From assembly GCA_031422295.1 (NCBI GenBank), contig JANOQM010000027.1, positions 3,190 to 67,189 of the forward strand: a stretch of 64,000 bases of DNA. The letters are read 5' to 3'. A model generated the notes under the pieces. The model did not search any database, had not been told where the DNA came from, and saw only the letters and a program-made list of their open reading frames with translations. The translations under genes and the position numbers were made by a program. Below, piece after piece: positions 8,074 to 16,381 of this stretch (position 1 is the first letter of the stretch; every line of letters begins with the position of its first letter). Source of the stretch: JANOMH01 sp031422295. Lineage in GTDB: Bacteria > Pseudomonadota > Alphaproteobacteria > Rhodobacterales > Rhodobacteraceae.

Positions 8074-8416
8074 GCGCGTCGCCCCCGTCCCGACCAGCCT
8101 GCGCGGCCAGTTGTTTTCGTTGCACTTCCTGCGCTGACCGCAGCATGGTTTTGATCCCCGCCGCCAAGCCCAGAAAGATGAACAGCACCAGAAAGATCGG
8201 CAGGGTGTCAAAAAGACGATCCAGCCCATATCCAATGCCAAAACCAATCGCCAGTCCGGCCACCAGTTCAATCACCATGCGCCATGCCAGATTGGCCTGC
8301 GAATAATGCTCTTCCGAGTGGTTTTTAACCTGCTCTGGCCCCTTAGCCTTGGCGATCCGTCCTTCCAGCACCTTGCGGCGGGCAGCGGCCTCGCGGTCGT
8401 CAATCGGGTCAGACAT
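8063..8416 (-). CDS. atpI: ATP synthase assembly protein AtpI
   Basis: The predicted protein has 117 residues from ATG 8416; an earlier in-frame ATG at 8476 is possible. A charged N-terminal region is followed by two hydrophobic helices containing AGLAIGFGIGYGLDRL and a C-terminal basic tail. AtpI proteins help assemble the c-ring and may handle magnesium. It is the first gene of the F0 operon I-B-E-X-F. The F1 genes are not in the window, as usual for this group. Confidence 0.88.
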   Translation of the reverse strand: MSDPIDDREAAARRKVLEGRIAKAKGPEQVKNHSEEHYSQANLAWRMVIELVAGLAIGFGIGYGLDRLFDTLPIFLVLFIFLGLAAGIKTMLRSAQEVQRKQLAAQAGRDGGDAHGD

Positions 8417-8567
8417 CGGGTAAATCGCCCTCTCGTCACTTGGTACGGTGCTATGCGGGCGCGTGATGCGAGTCAAGAGGCCGCATTTGCGGGGTTATCT
8501 ACTGAAAAGGTTGGATTTTTATCGAAAGTTGTCGATGATAGCTTTAGCAATATCGCCCCATATATAT

Positions 8568-8583
8568 TCAACCATATGGTTGA
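8568..8583. promoter_or_regulatory. Perfect 16-base palindrome, probable ArsR operator
   Basis: TCAACCATATGGTTGA is its own reverse complement. It lies 32 bases before the ATG of the ArsR-type gene and faces the atp operon on the other side. ATATGGTTGA-type sites are usual for this ArsR subgroup. Confidence 0.6.
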
Positions 8584-8615
8584 CCTTTAACCAATGATTG
8601 GCTTCAGTACACCGC

Positions 8616-8942
8616 ATGACCCACCCGCTCGACACCATATTCGCGGCCCTGTCCGACCCCACGCGCCGGGCGATCCTCGCCATGCTGCTCGAGGATGACA
8701 TGGCCGTCACCGACGTGGCCGAGCCGTTCCAGACCTCGCTCGCCGCTATCTCAAAACATCTGCACGTTCTGGCCCAGGCCGGACTGATCACCCAAGAACG
8801 CCGGGGCCGGGTGAAATGGTGCAAACTCGACCCCGATGCGCTACGCGAAGCCTCGGTCTGGATGCAGGGGTTTGGGCAGATGGAAGCGCTGGATCTGGAC
8901 GGGTTCGAGCGGTTTTTGGCGGCAGAGTTAGGGGATGGTTAG
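8616..8942 (+). CDS. ArsR-family winged-helix regulator
   Basis: The predicted protein has 108 residues from ATG 8616. The frame also contains an upstream TTG at 8598, but the ATG fits the family better. LSDPTRRAILAML and the recognition-helix region SLAAISKHLHVL are typical of ArsR proteins, followed by a beta-wing (ERRGRVKWCKL). There is no CxC metal site, so it is probably of the SdpR/metal-independent subgroup. Such genes are commonly followed by an SRPBCC (AHSA1-like) gene, and none follows here, so it is an orphan. The palindrome upstream suggests autoregulation. Confidence 0.88.
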   Translation: MTHPLDTIFAALSDPTRRAILAMLLEDDMAVTDVAEPFQTSLAAISKHLHVLAQAGLITQERRGRVKWCKLDPDALREASVWMQGFGQMEALDLDGFERFLAAELGDG

Positions 8943-9006
8943 TGCTGCGGGGCAACCATAAGTCCCTGCATTTAACCCTCATCGTCACCGTATATGGTGC
9001 GAAAGG

Positions 9007-9045
9007 GGGCGGTGCCTGTCCGCCGGGTACGGGCGGGCACCGCCC
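9007..9045. repeat. Long GC-rich hairpin between the ArsR and EamA genes
   Basis: GGGCGGTGCC at 9007-9016 and its near-complement ending at 9045 form a stem of about 16 pairs with G-U tolerance. A further GGCGGGCTACGCCC follows. It lies between convergent genes and may be a REP-like element or a terminator, but it lacks a T-run. Confidence 0.5.
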
Positions 9046-9107
9046 GGCGGGCTACGCCCTTGATTCCGGGCGAAAAAGAAAACTTATCGTTCTGATTAAA
9101 CCCAACC

Positions 9108-10013
9108 TCATCCCGGCCGCTCATCCCGCAGCAACAACACCAGCGCCAGCACGGTCAGCGCAACGCCCGCCAAAACCCACACGACTGGCAATGCGCCACC
9201 CAACCCCAACTCCCACAAAATCACCCAGCTGGGGACAAGATAGGTATAGGCCATCACCTTGGCCGCAGGCAGGCGCAGGCTGGCGAATTGCAACAGGACA
9301 AACGATGCCGCCGTGGCAAATACGGTCAGATAGGCCAAAGTGATCCAGACCATGGCGGGCAAAGCCGCCCAATCCACGGCCCACAGATCCCGGCCGGTCC
9401 ACAAAGTCAGCAACGCAGCCCCCGCAATCACAGTGCCAAGCGACGACAGCAATGCGGTCTCGCCGCGATTCAACCGGCGGACCAGCGGGGCATAGATCGC
9501 ATGAGCGATGCAGCCGACGAAATATGTCCGCTCGCCCGGACCAATCTGAAACGCCAGCACCGCCGCCAGATCGGCACGGAAAATCACCCAAACCGCGCCC
9601 GCCGCGCCAATCAGCAGGGCCAGCACTATTCGGCCGGTCAGCTTTTGGCGCAACATCAGCCAGCCGAACCCGGCAGCCATCAATGGGGTCATGGTGAACA
9701 CGGCGGCAGCACTGACCGGCGGGGCGGTTTTCAACCCCTCGAACATCAGGACGAAATACACGGCATACAGCGCGCCCAGCAGCAGGTAACGCCACGGGGC
9801 CCGGAATGCGACCCAAAATGCCGGACCCGGCAGACCTGTCGTAAACCACGCCACGCCACCCAGCACAGCAGCGGCCAGCCACAGCCGCAGCACTGTCATG
9901 ACATCGGGCGCAATGTCATTGGCCACCAACCCGCCCAGCGAAAACGATCCCGCGACACAGGCCGAAAACGCCAGCATCGCCAGATGACCGGCCTTTGATC
10001 CGCTATCAGACAA
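9108..10013 (-). CDS. EamA/DMT-family membrane transporter
   Basis: This 301-residue protein has about ten hydrophobic helices arranged as two EamA repeats, the layout of drug/metabolite transporters of the inner membrane. Motifs such as APPVSAAAVFTMTPLMAA in the first half and PSWVILWELGLGGALP in the second are typical. The substrate is unknown, and relatives export amino acids or other metabolites. Its start lies ten bases beyond the stop of the LysR gene, so the two probably form an operon with the regulator first. Confidence 0.85.
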   Translation of the reverse strand: MSDSGSKAGHLAMLAFSACVAGSFSLGGLVANDIAPDVMTVLRLWLAAAVLGGVAWFTTGLPGPAFWVAFRAPWRYLLLGALYAVYFVLMFEGLKTAPPVSAAAVFTMTPLMAAGFGWLMLRQKLTGRIVLALLIGAAGAVWVIFRADLAAVLAFQIGPGERTYFVGCIAHAIYAPLVRRLNRGETALLSSLGTVIAGAALLTLWTGRDLWAVDWAALPAMVWITLAYLTVFATAASFVLLQFASLRLPAAKVMAYTYLVPSWVILWELGLGGALPVVWVLAGVALTVLALVLLLRDERPG

Positions 10014-10022
10014 AGGCGGCGG

Positions 10023-10910
10023 TCATTTGCAGACCCAGTTTTTCGAGCGTTCCTTGAGAAAAGTCAGGAAGGATTGCACTTTGGTCGTGCGGTGCAGATC
10101 GACATGAGTGACCAGCCACAGCGCCGATTCCCAGTCCGGACGGCGCGCAATAACCTCGATCATCCCGGGATTCATCTGAAAATCCCAATCCGAAATAAAC
10201 CCGATCCCGGCACCGCTGCGCACAGCATCACGCATCGCAACCGTGTCCTCGACCCGGTAACAAACCCGGCTGTCGGGCACCAGTTCATCCATCCATTTGT
10301 TGATCGGGCCCCGCTGCGCAGCATCAAAACCGACAAACCAATGGTTGACCAGATCAGCGGCATCCAATGGCTGTCCATTTCGTTCAATATAGGCGGGTGC
10401 CGCGACCAGCCGGACTGACAACGGCGCGAATGGTTGCACGACATTATCAGGCTGGTCTGGTTTGGTCCCGGTCCGCATCGCCCGGATCGCAACATGCGCT
10501 TCGCCGTATTCCAGCCGGAATACCCGCCCCCCGGTCAGATAGCGAATGACCAACCCCGGATTCTCGGCCTGAAAATCGGCCAGAACCGGGGTCAGCAGCG
10601 GTGACAATTCGATCAAGGAGGTGACAATCAACTCGCCGCCCACCCCTTCGCCCCGACCCTTGATCCGGCCCACCAGCTGGGCAAACTGGTCCTCGGTCGC
10701 CTGTGCGACCAGCAACAGGTCCGACCCGGCCTCGGTCGCAGTATAGCCGCGCGCATGGCGTTGAAACAGCCGCACACCCAGCCTTCCCTCCAGCGCATCA
10801 ATGTGCCGGATCACTGTGGCATGATGCACGCCCATCATCTCGGCGGCCCCGCTGACCGTACCCATGCGGGCCACCTGATAGGCGGTGCGAATTTCGTCCC
10901 AATTATCCAT
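10023..10910 (-). CDS. LysR-family transcriptional regulator
   Basis: The predicted protein has 295 residues from ATG 10910; the frame opens 63 bases earlier, but those residues do not fit the family. The N-terminal helix-turn-helix (WDEIRTAYQVARMG... GVHHATVIRHIDAL) is followed by an effector-binding domain with GARSTNGW-like polar loops only in other frames, so those were disregarded. HHATVIRHID is the recognition helix of the subgroup that acts on one-sided LysR promoters. It precedes the EamA transporter gene and probably controls it. The effector is unknown. Confidence 0.85.
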   Translation of the reverse strand: MDNWDEIRTAYQVARMGTVSGAAEMMGVHHATVIRHIDALEGRLGVRLFQRHARGYTATEAGSDLLLVAQATEDQFAQLVGRIKGRGEGVGGELIVTSLIELSPLLTPVLADFQAENPGLVIRYLTGGRVFRLEYGEAHVAIRAMRTGTKPDQPDNVVQPFAPLSVRLVAAPAYIERNGQPLDAADLVNHWFVGFDAAQRGPINKWMDELVPDSRVCYRVEDTVAMRDAVRSGAGIGFISDWDFQMNPGMIEVIARRPDWESALWLVTHVDLHRTTKVQSFLTFLKERSKNWVCK

Positions 10911-11099
10911 ATTGCCCGGCCTCGTATGTGCGCATTTGAACAAATTTTTGCTGTCAGCCCGTCTTGCGTTCATTTTCGCAAAAAGTTCGCAGCGCCGTCA
11001 ATGGCCGTTCGCCAATCTGCTACAGATAAGGACGTGGTCCCGAACAAAAAGACCTGCAGCACTTTTCTTCTGGCAATCAAGGAACTGCGCCGCATAGCC

Positions 11100-11267
11100 C
11101 TAAGCGATGGCAGCGATCACCCGGATCTCCACAATGGCCCCGTCGCGCCGCAAGCCCGCCACCTCAACCGCCGTCGAGGCCGGGTCAGGGTCTGACAGCC
11201 AACAGTCGTTGGCAGCCTGCCGAACACCAATCCCTGCGCATGCTTCCGGGTCAAGATCGTTCTGCAC
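11100..11267 (-). pseudogene. RidA-family remnant, C-terminal part only
   Basis: From GTG 11267 to TAG 11100-11102, this frame encodes 55 residues ending STAVEVAGLRRDGAIVEI followed by RVIAAIA, which matches the C-terminal strand-helix-strand end of RidA/YjgF proteins. RidA proteins are about 110-130 residues, so the N-terminal half is missing. A TGA lies in frame just upstream of the GTG. The fragment overlaps the end of the AraC gene in another frame by 17 bases. Complete RidA proteins hydrolyse reactive enamine/imine intermediates, and this remnant is unlikely to do so. Confidence 0.5.
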
Positions 11268-12051
11268 CTCCCCTCAAACCGCGCAACTGAGCGCGAAATG
11301 CACTGGGCGTCAGTCCGGCTTCGCGGCGGAAGAATTTGACAAAGTTGGTCGCCTCGCTGAAGCCAAGACGATCACCGATATCCGCCACGGGAAGAACCGA
11401 ATGCGCAAGCAAGCGCTTGGCTTCAAGCATAATCCGGTCAGTCAGCACCGCTTTGGCATTTCGATCAGTGACCATCAGAGCCGCCCGCGTCAAACTTTTG
11501 GCCGAGCAACCCAGATGCCGGGCGTAGTGATTTACGTCATGCCGTTTGGTAAAATGCTGTTCGATTGCAGCACGATAGCGCTGAAATCTTTGCACGAGTG
11601 CTGGCTGGTCTGCGTTATTGGTCAACGACGTTGGGTCATCAATATGCAGGCGAATGACCAATTCCTCGACCTGACACCTTAACAGTTGATTAAGGGAGGG
11701 CGTGGCGGGGCGGCGCGCGTCATTGGCCATGCGCTGAAACGTCTCGGTTATGGCCTGCTGGGTTGCGTGCGATAACGCCATATGCGTTGGCAAAGACTGC
11801 AATTGCTGCAGCATTTTGATCTGATCTACGGCTTTGCCAATGCGCGGTTGCGGCGGCAGCAACTCAGAGCGAAATATCAGCAGCCATCCCTCCCATCCTG
11901 TCAGGTCGCCGAAGCGATGGACCTGACCGGGCTGCAGCACGACAATCGAACCACGCGCGCAGTCCAACATGTCAAAATCGACCACATGCAGGTAACGACC
12001 GGGGGTCACGTAAAGCAAACAATGAAAGTCGGTACGCTCAAACCCGCGCAA
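11251..12051 (-). CDS. AraC-family regulator, start uncertain and possibly 5'-truncated
   Basis: The predicted protein has 266 residues from TTG 12051. The C-terminal double helix-turn-helix includes HLGCSAKSLTRAAL and VADIGDRLGFSEATNFVKFF. The N-terminal cupin-like effector domain (VLQPGQVHRFGD) is complete only if residues upstream of the TTG are included. The same frame continues about 28 codons upstream with family-like sequence (GDYALDVELYPAAELHRR) to an in-frame TAG at 12139-12141, with no ATG or GTG. Either TTG is used or the gene lost its first codons. The neighbouring gene remnants favour decay. Confidence 0.65.
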   Translation of the reverse strand: MRGFERTDFHCLLYVTPGRYLHVVDFDMLDCARGSIVVLQPGQVHRFGDLTGWEGWLLIFRSELLPPQPRIGKAVDQIKMLQQLQSLPTHMALSHATQQAITETFQRMANDARRPATPSLNQLLRCQVEELVIRLHIDDPTSLTNNADQPALVQRFQRYRAAIEQHFTKRHDVNHYARHLGCSAKSLTRAALMVTDRNAKAVLTDRIMLEAKRLLAHSVLPVADIGDRLGFSEATNFVKFFRREAGLTPSAFRAQLRGLRGGAERS

Positions 12052-12305
12052 TTCGACGTCGCCTGCTCTGCGGTGTAATTCCGCGGCGGGATAGAGCTCT
12101 ACGTCCAGCGCATAGTCACCCGGTGGCGTATATCCGACCTATGTCACGGCACGCCGACGCAGGGTGCGGACTTGGGGGTTTGTGGCGGTCATGCCCGTTT
12201 TCTACCATTTTATTCCGGCGATGTACCTCGATAAACTGGTGGCTTCGTCGCAGTGTCAGGGGCACGTACAAACCCTGTGCGCAACCATTCTGAGAGGAGA
12301 CGATC

Positions 12306-12737
12306 ATGTCAGTCGACAACGAAGTCCGCGCCGCATCCGAAAAGTTCTAGTCAGCCCTGAACCGCATGGCCAAGGGCGAAGCGGGAACGATGGCAGATAT
12401 CTGGTCACATGGCGTTCAGGTGACGGCCTTTCATCCCATCGGTGGGCGCGACATTGGCTGGGACAAGATTGGTGCAAGCTTTGAAAACGTCGCCAAAATT
12501 GCATCGGACGGTCAGATCAAACTCTCCGACCAGATCATTCAGGCTTCTGGCGACATGGCCTGCGAAACCGGAACCGAGAAGGGGCACCTTACATTGGCCG
12601 GATTGCAAGCCACCATCGATCAGCGCGTGACCAATATCTATCGCAAGGAAAACGGCCCCTGGAAGATGGTGCATCACCACGCCGACATTTCGTCTTCGAT
12701 GATGGATGTTCTGGCCCGCCTGAAGGCAAATGCCTGA
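12306..12737 (+). pseudogene. NTF2-like (SnoaL/DUF4440-type) protein interrupted by an amber codon
   Basis: ATG 12306 follows a strong GAGAGGAGA ribosome-binding site. The frame reads 14 codons ending SEKF, then TAG at 12348-12350, then continues as SALNRMAKGEAG and onward to a TGA at 12737. Related proteins usually have an aromatic residue after the EKF, so TAG probably replaced a tyrosine codon. The rest is an intact NTF2-like fold with TAFHPIGGRDIGWD and a C-terminal sheet (VTNIYRKENGPWKMVHHH). Reinitiation at ATG 12366 would give 123 residues but has no ribosome-binding site. Either the gene is dead or the amber codon is read through. Confidence 0.7.
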
Positions 12738-12738
12738 G

Positions 12739-12826
12739 GCTTGATTTTTCCGCTAAAGCCCCCCCCTTTTCGCGCCGCATCCTGCGGAATGGGGGGCTCT
12801 GATTGCTGAGAGATTGCCTGCCGCTT
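12739..12826 (+). repeat. 88-base direct repeat with internal hairpin, copy 1
   Basis: The core, 12746-12826, differs from 13851-13931 at four positions by hand alignment, and similarity extends seven bases further left. Inside, AGCCCCCC pairs with GGGGGGCT and CCGCA pairs with TGCGG, giving a long stem-loop. It begins directly after the stop of the NTF2-like gene. Confidence 0.85.
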
Positions 12827-12911
12827 GCTCCTCCATACTGCGAGATTCTAACGATAAAATTGAGAAGCTATACAGGCTCAAGACGTTAGAAAAGGTGAGT
12901 GCCGGCGAAAG

Positions 12912-13634
12912 CTAAGCCAAAAACGGATCGCCGTCCCAGTCGCCGTGGCTTTTGAGAACGCGCAGGCGGGTGAAAGACGTTCGGTCGGTCAATAGGCCTG
13001 CGCGGTCATCGTCAATGCGGGCGCGGTGATGGCCGGGGTGATAGGCGGCCTGTTGCATCGCCTCATCCGATTTCCAGAGCGTGAACGTGATGCCGTCGCG
13101 CCCTTCATATCGTCCAGCGAAGGCGCTGGCGCGCAGGTTCGAGGGCAGCGTGCGATACCAGTCGACCACTTCGAGGACGCCCACAAAAAACTTCATAATC
13201 CTCGGCATGGTTTCGGCGCTGACGACATTAAATCCGGCTGACGTGATGATGGCCAGAGGCCCGCCCGGATCGGTGGCGGCCGGGCGAATGGCGGTGCCGC
13301 TCTCTACAGTGCCGCGCAAGTTGACCTCTCCGCGATGCGCGAAGGGCACGGCGAGACAATGCCAAGCCGCAGTTGTTTCGCTAAGCCATGGCATCGCAGT
13401 GACCGGGTCGGCAATCATAGCTTCAGCCTCGGCGCGACTGGCCCAGATACTGAAACCGCCCCAGAACTGGGATTCTGGCCATGGAAGCCCGTCGGCCCCA
13501 ATCGTGGATTGCGGGCCAAACCGCCAGAGTGAGGCACCCGGAACTGGCGAAAAGCTGCGTTCCGTCGCGGAAACTGCTTGCGCAAACTGCACGCGGTGAA
13601 AGGTGATCCAGTCGTGATTATCAGCAGCGGTCAT
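12912..13634 (-). CDS. CrtA-like (spheroidene monooxygenase family) protein
   Basis: The predicted protein has 240 residues. It has two related alpha/beta halves, with FSIWASRAEAEAMIADP in the first and ITFTLWKSDEAMQQAAYHPG in the second. The ending RLRVLKSHGDWDGDP matches the layout of CrtA-type ferredoxin-like-barrel monooxygenases. True CrtA acts in carotenoid synthesis in purple bacteria. No carotenoid or photosynthesis gene is nearby, so the substrate may differ. The gene is bracketed by two near-identical repeats in the same orientation (12739-12826 and 13844-13931), which suggests it moved as a unit. I place it in the family with moderate confidence only. Confidence 0.6.
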   Translation of the reverse strand: MTAADNHDWITFHRVQFAQAVSATERSFSPVPGASLWRFGPQSTIGADGLPWPESQFWGGFSIWASRAEAEAMIADPVTAMPWLSETTAAWHCLAVPFAHRGEVNLRGTVESGTAIRPAATDPGGPLAIITSAGFNVVSAETMPRIMKFFVGVLEVVDWYRTLPSNLRASAFAGRYEGRDGITFTLWKSDEAMQQAAYHPGHHRARIDDDRAGLLTDRTSFTRLRVLKSHGDWDGDPFLA

Positions 13635-14185
13635 TTTACAACGCTCCCTCGTTGGTTCTGCCTAAACTGCGACCAACCGATGTTTGTCTGGAATAAAGGA
13701 CACCCACTCGTAAAAACTGTCGTTCACTTTCTTGCAGCTTGCAAGTTTTTTGTGGTGCGCAGCCCGCGCGTGATGGTGGTGTATTTCGGTAAATCGCAGC
13801 CCACGAATTCTCTGGGTGTTATGGTTACCTATGCAAAGTAAAAGCTTAACTTTTCCGCTAAAGCCCCCCCCCTTTCGCGCCGCATCCTGCGGAATAGGGG
13901 GCTCTGATTACTGAGAGACTGCCTGCCGCTTTCGGTCATGACCAGCCATTCGTTGCATCGCTGGTGAGGTTCGCTCGGTCCCGCTTTGCAGTCGTTCACC
14001 CGCCATCGGTCGAAGTAGCCCCATTGCCCGGAACCAAGGCGCAGCAGGCGCCCCGGGCTGCGCCCACCCGGCGGTCACGCACTACCCCAAGTTCCTCCGG
14101 CCGGATATCTGCCTTGCCCTTTACTACGACCGTCCCGCCAAATTCGTCGCTGACAACCTGCACCTTTCCTGCCAAAACCAACCCT
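13635..14185. other. Gene-free stretch with repeat copy 2 and a short inverted repeat
   Basis: No supported gene. CTTGCA (13731-13736) and TGCAAG (13740-13745) form an inverted repeat about 97 bases upstream of the CrtA-like gene, a possible operator for it. The second 88-base repeat lies at 13844-13931. Several frames cross 13932-14185 on both strands, but none has a convincing start or family. Confidence 0.45.
13844..13931 (+). repeat. 88-base direct repeat with internal hairpin, copy 2
   Basis: This copy is in the same orientation as 12739-12826, exactly 1105 bases away, and contains the same C-run/G-run stem and CCGCA/TGCGG inner stem. The differences include the C-run length and three substitutions in the right half. 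Confidence 0.85.
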
Positions 14186-14704
14186 ATGAAAATCGCCCTC
14201 GATACCCCGGATAAACTCATCCTTGACGACCGCCCTTGGTTTCTGGGCGGGCTTCTGGCCCTGCTGATCGTGATTTTCACCGGTTTCGGGCTGAACGCAC
14301 TCTGGGCCGGGCGCGGCGCAGGACTGCTGGGCTTGGGTGGGGCATTGCTCTGGACTGTAGCCCTGCTGGTATTCGTGCGCCGGACCACCGTGACCTTCGA
14401 GCGGACCGGACAGGCCGTCACCCGCTCCGTCGTCAGCTTTCGGGGCGGCGGTACCAAGCTTTGGGCGCTGGGCGAGCTCAACGAGGCCACCGTCGAAACC
14501 CGGCTCAGCCGCAACAGCAGCAAACGCGGCCGCAGCACAACCACCCCCCTGCACCGCCCGGTCCTGCACTGGCGCGACGGCAGCCCACCCTTGGCGCTGC
14601 TGGACGCCTATGTCAGCGGTGACGGCGCGGAAAAGGTAGTCAGCGCAATCAACCGCTGGCTCAACGCCGCCCCACCCTTGACTCCCCGTCCCCGCCCAGC
14701 GTAA
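14186..14704 (+). CDS. Hypothetical membrane protein
   Basis: I start at ATG 14186, giving 172 residues; the frame is open further upstream without a plausible start. Two adjacent hydrophobic helices occupy about residues 17-62 (FLGGLLALLIVIFTGFG, then GLGGALLWTVALLVF). A soluble C-terminal domain follows, containing RTTVTFERTGQ and a serine/arginine-rich loop. No ribosome-binding site is obvious. The layout resembles small bacterial PH-like or DUF membrane proteins, but no family is claimed. It lies 155 bases before ffh on the same strand. Confidence 0.5.
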   Translation: MKIALDTPDKLILDDRPWFLGGLLALLIVIFTGFGLNALWAGRGAGLLGLGGALLWTVALLVFVRRTTVTFERTGQAVTRSVVSFRGGGTKLWALGELNEATVETRLSRNSSKRGRSTTTPLHRPVLHWRDGSPPLALLDAYVSGDGAEKVVSAINRWLNAAPPLTPRPRPA

Positions 14705-14859
14705 GCGTTGTCCACATCCGGATAGCTCTTGCCGTCCGGTCCTTGGCTTGACCTTGGATCGACCCCCACCAGTGCGTTGCACCCGTGGGGGCATTTGTGT
14801 TTTTCATGATCCCGCTTATCTGCGGATCATCCCGCGACGATGAACAGGACCTGCAAGGC

Positions 14860-16377
14860 ATGTTTGAAAACCTCTCGGAACGGCTTGGGTCCGTCTTTGA
14901 CCGGCTGACCAAACAGGGCGCGCTGTCGGATGCCGACGTGGCCACGGCGCTACGCGAAGTGCGCGTGGCTTTGCTTGAGGCTGACGTATCCCTGCCCGTC
15001 GCGCGTGATTTCGTCGCCGCCGTGCAGAAAAAGGCCACCGGACAGGCCGTTACCAAATCCATCACCCCCGGCCAGCAGGTCATCAAGATCGTCCATGACG
15101 AACTGATCCATGTGCTGACGGGCGACAGTGACCCCGGCCTGCTGAAAATCGACAACCCGCCCGCGCCGATCCTGATGGTGGGTCTGCAAGGGTCCGGCAA
15201 AACCACCACCACCGCCAAACTGGCGCGGCGGCTGAAGGAACGTGAGGGCAAGCGCGTCCTGATGTGCTCGCTCGACGTGAACCGGCCAGCGGCGATGGAG
15301 CAGCTTGCCATTCTGGGCGTGCAGATCGGCGTCGATACTCTGCCGATTGTCAAAGGCGAGGATCCGGTCGCCATCGCCCGCCGCGCCAAGACTCAGGCCG
15401 CGTTGGGCGGCTACGATGTCTACATCCTCGATACCGCAGGGCGTTTGCACATCGACGCCGCCCTGATCGCCCAAGCCGCCGCCGTGCGCGATGTGGCCAA
15501 CCCGCGCGAAACGCTTCTTGTGGTCGATGGTCTCACCGGGCAGGATGCGGTCAATGTCGCCACCGAATTTGACGCCAAAATCGGCGTGACCGGCGTGATC
15601 CTGACCCGGATGGACGGCGACGGGCGCGGTGGCGCGGCGCTGTCGATGCGGGCGATTACCGGCAAACCGATCCGCTTTGTCGGGCTTGGTGAAAAGCTGG
15701 ACATGCTGGAGACGTTCGAGCCGTCGCGCATCGCGGGCCGAATCTTGGGCATGGGCGATATCGTCGCGCTGGTCGAAAAGGCGCAGGAAACCTTCGAGGC
15801 GGAACAGGCCGAGCGGATGATGCGCCGGTTCCAGAAAGGTCTGTTCAACATGAACGACCTGCGCGCCCAGCTTGAGCAAATGATGAAGATGGGCGGCATG
15901 GAAGGGCTGATGGGCATGCTGCCCGGCATGGGCAAAGCCAAGGCGCAGATGGCCGAGGCGGGCTATGACGACAAGGTGCTGAAACGACAGATCGCGCTGA
16001 TCAATTCGATGACGAAAAAGGAACGGTCCAACCCGGACTTGCTGGCCGCCAGCCGCAAGAAACGCATCGCTGCGGGCGCTGGGATGGAAGTCAGCGAGTT
16101 GAACAAACTCCTCAAACAGCACCGCCAGATGGCCGACATGATGAAAAAACTCGGTGGTGCCGGCAAAGGCGGGATGCTGAAACAGGCGATGAAGGGGCTG
16201 ATGGGCAAAGGCGGGCCGTCGGCCGAAGATATGGCGGCTGCCCAGCAACAAATGGCGTCCGGCAAAGCCCCCGGCGGCATGAGCCTGCCCAAAGGCTTCG
16301 GCGGCCAAAACCCGTTCGGTGCAGGCAGCGGCATGCAACTGCCCCCCGGCCTGTCGGGGTTCGGCAAAAAGAAATGA
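14860..16377 (+). CDS. ffh: Signal recognition particle protein Ffh
   Basis: This 505-residue SRP GTPase binds signal sequences of nascent membrane proteins and delivers ribosomes to FtsY. I start at ATG 14860 (MFENLSERL), as is usual for the family; the frame opens 75 bases earlier. The N-domain is followed by the G-domain, with GLQGSGKTTT, DTAGRLHID and TRMDGDGRGG. The C-terminal M-domain is rich in methionine and glycine (GGMEGLMGMLPGMG) and binds 4.5S RNA and signal peptides. It heads the block of translation genes that runs to rpmE. Confidence 0.97.
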   Translation: MFENLSERLGSVFDRLTKQGALSDADVATALREVRVALLEADVSLPVARDFVAAVQKKATGQAVTKSITPGQQVIKIVHDELIHVLTGDSDPGLLKIDNPPAPILMVGLQGSGKTTTTAKLARRLKEREGKRVLMCSLDVNRPAAMEQLAILGVQIGVDTLPIVKGEDPVAIARRAKTQAALGGYDVYILDTAGRLHIDAALIAQAAAVRDVANPRETLLVVDGLTGQDAVNVATEFDAKIGVTGVILTRMDGDGRGGAALSMRAITGKPIRFVGLGEKLDMLETFEPSRIAGRILGMGDIVALVEKAQETFEAEQAERMMRRFQKGLFNMNDLRAQLEQMMKMGGMEGLMGMLPGMGKAKAQMAEAGYDDKVLKRQIALINSMTKKERSNPDLLAASRKKRIAAGAGMEVSELNKLLKQHRQMADMMKKLGGAGKGGMLKQAMKGLMGKGGPSAEDMAAAQQQMASGKAPGGMSLPKGFGGQNPFGAGSGMQLPPGLSGFGKKK

Positions 16378-16381
16378 CACG

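Noticed and set aside
13578..13841. An 87-residue plus-strand frame next to the CrtA-like gene
   Set aside because: It overlaps the start of the CrtA-like gene antisense and has no ribosome-binding site or motif, although its composition is less GC-rich.
13996..14544. A 182-residue minus-strand frame in the gene-free stretch before ffh
   Set aside because: Most of it is antisense to the membrane-protein frame at 14186-14704, which has clear helices. No start signal was found.
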